Positions 6,580 through 10,700 of a DNA stretch of 10,700 bases are shown piece after piece. Source of the stretch: Dehalococcoidia bacterium (lineage in GTDB: Bacteria; Chloroflexota; Dehalococcoidia; Dehalococcoidales; JAUVZE01); assembly GCA_030602665.1 (NCBI GenBank), contig JAUVZE010000022.1, forward strand, positions 1-10,700, in the 5' to 3' direction. The notes under the pieces were generated by a model. The model saw only the letters and a program-made list of their open reading frames with translations, had not been told where the DNA came from and did no database searches. Numbering within the stretch: the first letter of the stretch is position 1; every line of letters begins with the position of its first letter. A program made the translations under genes and the position numbers.

Positions 6580-6829
6580 TAAATTGTGTAGTCTGGGCTT
6601 CTGTAGGTAGCATGTTGCCCAGGATTCTCTCCAGTGCCATAGTATGGCTACACAGCCCCCAGCTTGAGAAAAAGTGGCAGGAGCAGTGCCACTTACCATC
6701 TTTGTAGCTAGTGATGTAGTTATCATGCTCTCCTTGAAACTCTACGGAAAATTCGGAGAAGGTAACCCGCTCAGTCTCTTGAGCATAGCGTTTTGCCTTT
6801 TCAATTTTCCCTATCAGGCTGGATTGCAT
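6566..6829 (-). CDS. SWIM zinc-finger protein, small
   Basis: An 87-residue protein with a complete SWIM motif, CxCx8CxH: Cys49, Cys51, Cys60 and His62 in WHCSCHFFSSWGLCSHTMAL. The N-terminus (IEKAKRYAQE, then VTFSEFSVEFQGEHDNY) is the short beta-rich lead-in commonly found before SWIM fingers. SWIM fingers bind zinc and are implicated in DNA or protein binding; here there is no helicase or other domain attached. Start at 6829 is supported by a strong AAGGAGGCG at 6835-6843. It heads a two-gene unit with the overlapping 92-residue protein. A terminator-like hairpin lies in its leader (6847-6880). Confidence 0.85.
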   Translation of the reverse strand: MQSSLIGKIEKAKRYAQETERVTFSEFSVEFQGEHDNYITSYKDGKWHCSCHFFSSWGLCSHTMALERILGNMLPTEAQTTQFNDTP

Positions 6830-6834
6830 ATTTA

Positions 6835-6843
6835 CGCCTCCTT
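6835..6843 (-). promoter_or_regulatory. Strong ribosome binding site of the SWIM gene
   Basis: Minus strand AAGGAGGCG, five bases upstream of the ATG at 6829; fixes that start. Confidence 0.8.
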
Positions 6844-6846
6844 AAC

Positions 6847-6880
6847 TTAAAAAGCACTGGCCCGGTTAAGCTCAGTGCTT
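6847..6880 (-). terminator. Terminator- or attenuator-like hairpin in the SWIM gene leader
   Basis: Read on the minus strand, AAGCACTG (6880-6873) pairs with CAGTGCTT (6859-6852), and with one bulged A the stem extends inward by GCT/GGC to a 6-nt loop. It is followed directly by a short T run before AAGTTAAGGAGG. No gene lies upstream on this strand for several hundred bases, so the hairpin sits in the leader of the SWIM gene just before its ribosome site. It could attenuate transcription or be a protein operator. The T run is short, so termination would be partial. Confidence 0.4.
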
Positions 6881-6894
6881 CTTTCCTCACTCAA

Positions 6895-6907
6895 GATAAA
6901 GTTTATC
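6895..6907. promoter_or_regulatory. 13-bp palindrome, possible operator
   Basis: GATAAA-G-TTTATC is a perfect inverted repeat in the 280-bp gap between the divergent SWIM and zinc-ribbon genes. Its AT-rich character makes chance occurrence quite possible. The rest of 6908-7019 is very AT-rich and shows no convincing gene. Confidence 0.25.
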
Positions 6908-7019
6908 ATTGCCAAACACATATTATCTACCCAAAATTAAACCTCTCATATTTTTATTTTACTTCTTTTTTACTTAAAAGTCTAGGGAAAATCCAGACAG
7001 ATTGGTAGGCCAGGCAATG

Positions 7020-7036
7020 AGATTGTTAAACAATCT
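7020..7036. promoter_or_regulatory. 17-bp palindrome upstream of the zinc-ribbon operon
   Basis: AGATTGTT-A-AACAATCT is a perfect inverted repeat with a single central base, ending 13 bp before the -35 of the promoter at 7050-7079. It may be a regulator site. Its half-site, GAGATTGTT, is the same as the tip of the MITE-like element at 4591, so a transposon remnant is the alternative. Confidence 0.4.
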
Positions 7037-7049
7037 AGGCAATTTCAAT

Positions 7050-7079
7050 TTGCCTTAGTTGGGGCTACTACGGTAAAAT
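7050..7079 (+). promoter_or_regulatory. Probable promoter of the fmdB-type / dtd / ADP-ribosylglycohydrolase operon
   Basis: TTGCCT (7050-7055) and TAAAAT (7074-7079) are 18 bp apart. Transcription from about 7086 would leave a short leader containing the GAGGTGA ribosome site before ATG 7110. Confidence 0.5.
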
Positions 7080-7109
7080 GCGTCTGGAAAAGCTTGGTGA
7101 GGTGAAGTA

Positions 7110-7355
7110 ATGCCTATCTATGAGTATGAGTGTGATATTTGCCGTTGTCGTTTTGAAAGGCGGCAGAGGTTCGATGAGGAGCCGGTAGCCATGTGTCCCG
7201 AATGTCAGGGGAAAGCACGTCGTGTCATCCACTCAGTTCCTATTATCTTTAAAGGCAGTGGCTTTTATACTACGGATAATCGTAAGGGTAAGGTGACGGA
7301 GCCCACGAAGGGTAAGAAGAAATTACCTAGCGAAGGAAAGGAGAAGCAGGAATGA
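7110..7355 (+). CDS. FmdB-family zinc-ribbon protein
   Basis: An 81-residue protein beginning MPIYEYECDIC, the typical start of FmdB/CxxC_CxxC_SSSS (Zn-ribbon_8) regulators. One zinc site is formed by Cys8/Cys11 and Cys29/Cys32 (CPEC); the core ends with VPIIFKGSGFYTTD (43-56). The rest is a Lys/Glu-rich disordered tail. FmdB was named as a regulator of formamidase genes, but for most members the role is unknown. A GAGGTGA lies 5 nt before the ATG. The stop overlaps the dtd start (ATGA), so the two are translationally coupled. Confidence 0.92.
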   Translation: MPIYEYECDICRCRFERRQRFDEEPVAMCPECQGKARRVIHSVPIIFKGSGFYTTDNRKGKVTEPTKGKKKLPSEGKEKQE

Positions 7356-7804
7356 AGGCGTTACTCCAGAGAGTCACTGAAGCCTCAGTCATGGTAGCTG
7401 GTGAGGTAGTGGGTAGGATAGGTAGCGGACTGGTGGTTTTTGTTGGGGTAGCCAATGAAGATACGGAAAGGGATGCGCAGTATCTGGCACAAAAGATAGT
7501 CAATCTGCGCATTTTTGCTGATGAAGAAGGTAAATTTAACCTTTCGGCTCTGGATATTAAAGGTGAATTATTGCTGGTGAGTCAGTTTACCCTCATGGCT
7601 GATACTAGAAAGGGTCGGCGCCCTAGCTTTGTGGAAGCGGCACCACCGGCTCAGGCTGAAGAATTGTTTAACTATTTCGTGGAGCAGGCTAGTGCCGCTG
7701 GATTGAAGGTGGCAACAGGACGCTTCCAGCAATATATGCAGGTAGAAATCCACAACGATGGGCCGGTAACAATACTATTGGATAGCCGAGAAAAATATCC
7801 GTGA
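7352..7804 (+). CDS. dtd: D-aminoacyl-tRNA deacylase (D-Tyr-tRNA deacylase)
   Basis: A complete 150-residue DTD, a cytoplasmic homodimer that frees tRNAs wrongly charged with D-amino acids. It starts MKALLQRVTEASV and carries both signature blocks: SQFTLMADTRKGRRPSF (77-93), and the Gly-cis-Pro loop NDGPVT (135-140) that rejects L-amino acids. Length is normal. It overlaps the zinc-ribbon gene by 4 nt (ATGA), with GGAAAGGAG-like sequence upstream inside that gene. The next gene starts 3 nt after the stop, giving a three-gene operon. Confidence 0.97.
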   Translation: MKALLQRVTEASVMVAGEVVGRIGSGLVVFVGVANEDTERDAQYLAQKIVNLRIFADEEGKFNLSALDIKGELLLVSQFTLMADTRKGRRPSFVEAAPPAQAEELFNYFVEQASAAGLKVATGRFQQYMQVEIHNDGPVTILLDSREKYP

Positions 7805-7807
7805 CTA

Positions 7808-8758
7808 ATGGGGAACTATAGTGTGAACGAGCAAGTTCTAAAATCGAAGTTCCTGGGTGCTTTAGTCGGCACTGGTGTCGGGGATTCTCTGGGAGCACCG
7901 TTTGAAGGATGTCGTGAGGTCAAGCTTGAAGAAATTGAGGCTATAGCTGAAAGACAGGAGGTTTTAACCTACACCGATGATACCCATATGATGATTGGTG
8001 TAGCTGAGTCTTTGATTAGGAATAGAGGTTTTGATGGCGAAGACATGGCACATACCTTTATCAAGAATTATGAGCTTGAGCCTTTTCGTGGTTACGGACC
8101 GGGACCACCCCGCATCTTCCGTTTGATAAGGGCTGGGGCAGCTTGGGACGAGGTTGCTCAAGGATTATACCATAGTGGCTCTTACGGAAATGGTTCAGCT
8201 ATGAGGATTGCTCCCATAGGTGTGTTTTATCATGATAATCCAGCGATGCTCAGAGAGGTTGCCTATAAATCTAGCCAGATTACCCACGCCCATCAATTAG
8301 GTAAGGAAGGTGCTGCCCTACAGGCTTATGCTATTGCCCTGGTGACAAATCTTGAGCCGGGGTTAGCTTTTGACCGGGGTGATTTCTTGGCCAAACTATT
8401 GAGTTATGTGACAGACGGGGTTTACCAGGAGAAACTAAACCGGATAGAAGCGCTTCTTAGTCAGCCAGATGGGGGCAGAGTTATTATTGAGCTAGGAAAT
8501 GGCATTGAAGCCTTCAATTCAGTACCTACAGCCATATATTGCTTCTTATCTCAGCCTCATTCTTTTGCCCAAGCTATCCTTTATGCTATTAGACTAGGTG
8601 GAGACACCGATACTATCGGCGCTATGACTGGAGCTATTTCTGGGGCATATCTGGGCTTTGAGTCAATACCCAGCCGGTGGAAAAACAAGCTTGAGAACAG
8701 ACTGTATATCAAGGAGCTAGCCAAAAAGTTATCCCACCCTACCCCAACGATGGGATAG
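7808..8758 (+). CDS. ADP-ribosylglycohydrolase family protein
   Basis: A 316-residue ARH/DraG-type protein. The N-terminal FLGALVGTGVGDSLGAPFEG (15-34), TYTDDTHMM (Thr56, Asp57, Asp58 as metal ligands), GSYGNGSAMRIAPIG (124-138) and the C-terminal GGDTDTIGAMTG (264-275; Asp266, Asp268, Thr269) make up the usual binuclear Mg site, so it should be catalytically competent. The family removes ADP-ribose from proteins, small molecules or nucleic acids; the substrate here is unknown, and no partner ADP-ribosyltransferase is seen in the window. ATG 7808 has no good ribosome site; GTG 7823 has GGGG upstream and is an alternative. It ends an operon with dtd. The 3' 20 nt overlap the convergent ester cyclase gene. 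Confidence 0.93.
   Translation: MGNYSVNEQVLKSKFLGALVGTGVGDSLGAPFEGCREVKLEEIEAIAERQEVLTYTDDTHMMIGVAESLIRNRGFDGEDMAHTFIKNYELEPFRGYGPGPPRIFRLIRAGAAWDEVAQGLYHSGSYGNGSAMRIAPIGVFYHDNPAMLREVAYKSSQITHAHQLGKEGAALQAYAIALVTNLEPGLAFDRGDFLAKLLSYVTDGVYQEKLNRIEALLSQPDGGRVIIELGNGIEAFNSVPTAIYCFLSQPHSFAQAILYAIRLGGDTDTIGAMTGAISGAYLGFESIPSRWKNKLENRLYIKELAKKLSHPTPTMG
8723..8757 (-). terminator. Weak intrinsic terminator of the ester cyclase gene
   Basis: Minus strand TATCCCA (8757-8751) pairs with TGGGATA (8736-8730) across a 14-nt loop, followed after two bases by five T. The hairpin overlaps the last codons and stops of both convergent genes. The stem is only 7 bp and the loop large, so efficiency is doubtful. 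Confidence 0.35.
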
Positions 8759-9164
8759 CACCGAGCTGTTGCATTATGCCAAGGTCGTCCACATTGAGCC
8801 ACCGCTCTGCAATCTTACCGCCAGCGATGCGATATATAGCGGTTACTGTCCATGTCACTTGCTTGCCGGTCGGGGGCATGCCTAGAAACTCACCTTGGTG
8901 AGTGCCGCGCCCGGTAAGACGGTGCACGACCTTGTCGTTCTCAGCGATTTCATCCTCCACGGTGTACTGAATATCTGGAAAAGCAGTGCGTATCGTGGCG
9001 ACACGCTGGATAATGGCTTCAGGGCCACGCATCGGTAATCCCGACGGGGGAGGGTGGTAGACGAAATCAGCGGTAAAAATCTCATTGGCGGAGACTAGGT
9101 TTCCCTTTCTAACGACCTCCTCCATAAAACGGCGGACGATAGCCTTGTTCTCTTCCACTGACAT
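8739..9164 (-). CDS. SnoaL-like ester cyclase family protein
   Basis: A 141-residue single-domain protein of the NTF2-like fold. It begins with a helix ENKAIVRRFMEEV, then FTADFVYHPPP (30-40), AFPDIQYTVEDEIAENDKVV (61-80), GTHQGEFLGMPPTGKQV (87-103) and ends GGKIAERWLNVDDLGIMQQLG, the standard order in predicted ester cyclases. SnoaL itself closes a polyketide ring; most such small stand-alone proteins have no known substrate, and there is no polyketide pathway here. ATG 9164 is supported by AAGGAGGA at 9171-9178. It is a lone minus-strand gene, overlapping the ADP-ribosylglycohydrolase gene tail-to-tail by 20 nt. Confidence 0.93.
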   Translation of the reverse strand: MSVEENKAIVRRFMEEVVRKGNLVSANEIFTADFVYHPPPSGLPMRGPEAIIQRVATIRTAFPDIQYTVEDEIAENDKVVHRLTGRGTHQGEFLGMPPTGKQVTWTVTAIYRIAGGKIAERWLNVDDLGIMQQLGAIPSLG

Positions 9165-9170
9165 AGTCTG

Positions 9171-9178
9171 TCCTCCTT
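9171..9178 (-). promoter_or_regulatory. Strong ribosome binding site of the ester cyclase gene
   Basis: Minus strand AAGGAGGA, six bases before the ATG at 9164. Confidence 0.8.
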
Positions 9179-9221
9179 CATCAATATATGTTTGCGACTA
9201 GATTATTAGGTACCGCGGAGA

Positions 9222-9299
9222 AGTGGAGCTGGGGGGACAATAGGCAGAACTTTTGAACTATCCTTTCAGCTAACGGTTTAGTTCATTGTTCCCACCACT
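9222..9299. repeat. Imperfect long inverted repeat
   Basis: Three nested stem segments: AGTGG (9222-9226) with CCACT (9295-9299), GGGGACAA (9233-9240) with TTGTTCCC (9286-9293, one G-T), and TGAACTA (9254-9260) with TAGTTCA (9279-9285). The right arm is nearly continuous while the left arm has unpaired bulges. It could be a structured RNA or decayed element. Confidence 0.45.
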
Positions 9300-9363
9300 G
9301 ATGGTAATTGTAGCAATAAAGTATAAAGCACGCAACACCGGTAGCAAGATGGTACCTATCGCT

Positions 9364-9398
9364 CTCTAGGTAACACCCTGATGCTTAGTTACCTAGAG
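9364..9398. repeat. 11-bp perfect inverted repeat
   Basis: CTCTAGGTAAC (9364-9374) and GTTACCTAGAG (9388-9398) enclose a 13-nt loop. There is no T run on either side, so it does not look like an intrinsic terminator. A protein-binding site, a transposon-end hairpin or a remnant is possible. Confidence 0.6.
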
Positions 9399-9635
9399 TA
9401 GACTGTGCAGGAGAAAAGGCAGACTTTCTCTAAGACCTCCGTGCTTGTCTATTGAAGTGCAGGTTATTAGGTTTTGTTTATATCCCGGATAGGATAAGAT
9501 TATAACCACAAGCCCGACAAGCGCAGCAAATATGCCTATGGAGCCCAACTTGGTCCTATTGCCATTCGCAATGAATAACAAAAGCTTCGATTCTGCAGTT
9601 ACAGGATTTGGGGCGATAAAATCAGCCCCAACCAC

Positions 9636-9665
9636 TTGACAAAAATCCCCCTCTCCAGCTATAAT
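9636..9665 (+). promoter_or_regulatory. Consensus promoter of the trp T-box leader
   Basis: Perfect TTGACA (9636-9641) and perfect TATAAT (9660-9665) with an 18-bp spacer. Transcription would start near 9672, at the 5' edge of the T-box leader, about 320 nt before trpE. Confidence 0.85.
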
Positions 9666-9671
9666 TTAATC

Positions 9672-9967
9672 ACTTAGAAAAAGTAAAGGCTGGGAACGAG
9701 ACTAGTAAGCTTCAAAGCAAGGCTCAGAGAGCCGGGTAAGGTGTGAGCCGGTGTTAGCGCAGGGGTTGAATGGATTCGGGAGCTGCTAACTGAAAGGGAT
9801 TTCCCCAAGTAGGTTTTGACGGAGAGGGCACCGTTACTAAAGCCCAGGGTATCGCTTCCAAATGGTGAAGCTGTACCTGAAAGAGATGGCTGTCTAATAT
9901 AGTTGGCAATCAACTAGGGTGGCACCGCGAAGAATTAACCTCTCGCCCCTATGGCGAGAGGTTTTTT
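9672..9967 (+). ncRNA. T-box riboswitch, tryptophan-specific (specifier TGG)
   Basis: The T-box sequence AGGGTGGCACCGCG is at 9916-9929, directly before a strong terminator. Upstream are Stem I hallmarks in order: GGGAACGAGACTAGTA (GA motif and AGTA), CAGAGAGCC, a GGTAAGGTGTGAGCC distal part, then TTGAATGGATTC with TGG at 9771-9773 in the specifier position. TGG is the Trp codon and the gene downstream is trpE. The antiterminator bulge TGGC (9920-9923) complements GCCA, fitting the G73 discriminator of bacterial tRNA-Trp. Uncharged tRNA-Trp would bind at both places, block the terminator and let trpE be transcribed. T-box identity is firm; the specifier was placed by eye. Confidence 0.94.
9937..9967 (+). 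terminator. Intrinsic terminator of the trp T-box
   Basis: AACCTCTCGCC (9937-9947) and GGCGAGAGGTT (9953-9963) form an 11-bp perfect stem with a 5-nt loop, overlapping a six-T run (9962-9967). It is the off-state structure competing with the T-box antiterminator. Confidence 0.95.
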
Positions 9968-9993
9968 AATTGTTAGAAGGGAGTTATGCTCCA

Positions 9994-10700
9994 ATGTATT
10001 ATCCAACATTAGAAGAAGTTAAGAGACATAGGAGAGATGGTAATCTAGTACCTATTTACCGGGAAATTGTTGCCGACCTGGAGACGCCGGTGTCTGCCTT
10101 CTTGAAGGTTAATCGTGGCGGCTATTCTTTTCTTCTGGAAAGTGTTGAGGGTGGTCAGCAACTGGCTCGTTACAGCTTTATCGGCACTGAACCCTACCGG
10201 GTATTAACCACTAGGGAGGAGGACAAGACTGACCCGCTTCCTCTCATTGCTGAGGAACTGAATAAGTATAAAATAGTACCAGTTAGCAGTCTTCCCCGGT
10301 TCTGTGGTGGTGCCGTGGGTTATCTGGCTTACGAAACGGTAACTCGCTTTGAGGCATTACCATCACCTGACGCCGACCCCTTAGGCTTAGCCGAATCGAT
10401 ATTTATGTTCGTAGATACTATGCTTGTCTTTGACCATGTAACCCACAAGATTAAGGTTTTGAGCCATGTTCATCTCGATGGAGACATAGAGGCAGCCTAT
10501 CAAAAGGCGGTGGACAGGATTGATGACCTGGTGGATAGATTGAACCAACCACTCAAGCCGAGCCAGCACAAGAAGGCTGGCACTCGTCCGGTGAGAAACT
10601 ATAAGCTTTCCTCAAACTTCTCTAAGGAGGAGTTCGAAGCCAGTGTGCTTAAGATAAAACAGTATATTACTGCTGGCGAAGCTATTCAGGTGGTGCTATC
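9994..10700 (+). CDS. trpE: Anthranilate synthase component I, N-terminal part (truncated by window end)
   Basis: The frame is open from ATG 9994 to the end of the window, giving 235 residues of an enzyme usually about 490-500 long. It makes anthranilate from chorismate with TrpG, the first committed step to tryptophan. Recognisable are TPVSAFLKV (31-39), the LLES motif (47-50) of the tryptophan feedback site, ARYSFIG (58-64), GGAVGYLAYE, and the later FSKEEFEASVLKIKQYITAG block leading into the chorismate-binding domain. LLES and the T-box promoter point to TrpE rather than PabB. AAGGGAG at 9977-9983 is the ribosome site; an ATG at 9986 is out of frame. Expression should rise when tRNA-Trp is uncharged. 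Confidence 0.95.
   Translation, partial: MYYPTLEEVKRHRRDGNLVPIYREIVADLETPVSAFLKVNRGGYSFLLESVEGGQQLARYSFIGTEPYRVLTTREEDKTDPLPLIAEELNKYKIVPVSSLPRFCGGAVGYLAYETVTRFEALPSPDADPLGLAESIFMFVDTMLVFDHVTHKIKVLSHVHLDGDIEAAYQKAVDRIDDLVDRLNQPLKPSQHKKAGTRPVRNYKLSSNFSKEEFEASVLKIKQYITAGEAIQVVL

Larger units (their letters stand above)
9181..9635. other. 455-bp intergenic stretch without a supported gene
   Basis: This gap must hold the ester cyclase promoter, which I could not place convincingly. It contains two inverted-repeat structures (9222-9299 and 9364-9398), a distant inverted pair TAGGTACC (9207-9214) and GGTACCTA (9351-9358), and a minus-strand open frame at 9393-9635 with one hydrophobic stretch (IFAALVGLVVIILSY) starting at a GTG. 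That frame resembles a single membrane segment but has no clear ribosome site or recognised family, and may be a gene remnant. Confidence 0.5.

Noticed and set aside
6580..6726. N-terminal extension of the 92-residue gene up to an ATG at 6726
   Set aside because: This part lies wholly inside the SWIM gene in another frame, and its translation is not protein-like compared with the SWIM frame.
6793..7008. Plus-strand open frame of 71 codons over the SWIM gene start and its upstream gap
   Set aside because: Low-complexity AT-rich translation, antisense to the SWIM start and its strong ribosome site; no family resemblance.
9204..9220. GGTACCGCGG resembling a second T-box motif
   Set aside because: It lacks the preceding AGGGTG, has no specifier or Stem I elements upstream and no terminator downstream.
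9393..9635. Minus-strand open frame of 80 codons with one hydrophobic stretch, GTG start
   Set aside because: No clear ribosome site, no recognised family, overlaps the inverted repeat at its 3' end and abuts the trp promoter; kept only as a possible remnant in the intergenic note.

Overview
The window looks like bacterial chromosome from an uncultured anaerobe, most plausibly a Chloroflexota of the Dehalococcoidia type. This is an inference from the gene mix: a tryptophan T-box in front of trpE, a subfamily-2 PyrF beside a DUF951 gene, an FmdB zinc ribbon next to dtd, and a YedF/DUF3343 selenium-type cluster. A Firmicutes relative cannot be excluded without a database search. Shine-Dalgarno sites and sigma70-like promoters are recognisable. 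No rRNA, tRNA, CRISPR array, transposase or phage gene was seen.

Layout. (1) 1-2095, plus strand: the 3' end of a PLP-dependent D-cysteine desulfhydrase-like gene, then three tightly packed genes: a DUF3343 protein with an unassigned C-terminal half, a YjeF-C/ribokinase-like protein, and a YedF reduced to its DsrE-like domain. Together they read as a sulfur/selenium handling module and are the best candidate for an under-described system. (2) 2147-4492, minus strand: pyrF, a DUF951 gene and dinB, with a partial palindromic repeat between the last two; dinB's GTG start lies inside that repeat. (3) 4493-4980: the pyrF promoter, a MITE-like 313-bp element with 28-bp terminal inverted repeats, and the folC promoter. 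(4) 4981-6318, plus: folC. (5) 6301-6829, minus: a small SWIM zinc-finger gene and a 14-nt-overlapping partner of unknown function, convergent with folC and overlapping its 3' end. (6) 7110-8758, plus: fmdB-type zinc ribbon, dtd and an ADP-ribosylglycohydrolase-family gene, apparently one transcript. (7) 8739-9164, minus: a SnoaL-like ester cyclase whose 3' end overlaps the previous gene. (8) 9181-9993: a noncoding stretch with two inverted-repeat structures, a consensus promoter and a T-box leader with a TGG (Trp) specifier and a strong terminator. (9) 9994-10700, plus: the 5' part of trpE, running off the end.

How it fits together. Most genes are housekeeping (pyrimidine, folate and tryptophan synthesis, translation quality control, lesion bypass). 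The unusual parts are the YedF/DUF3343 cluster, the related palindromic repeats, two of which (72/76 identical, inverted) bracket pyrF-DUF951, the SWIM gene pair with an attenuator-like hairpin in its leader, and the structured DNA upstream of the trp T-box.
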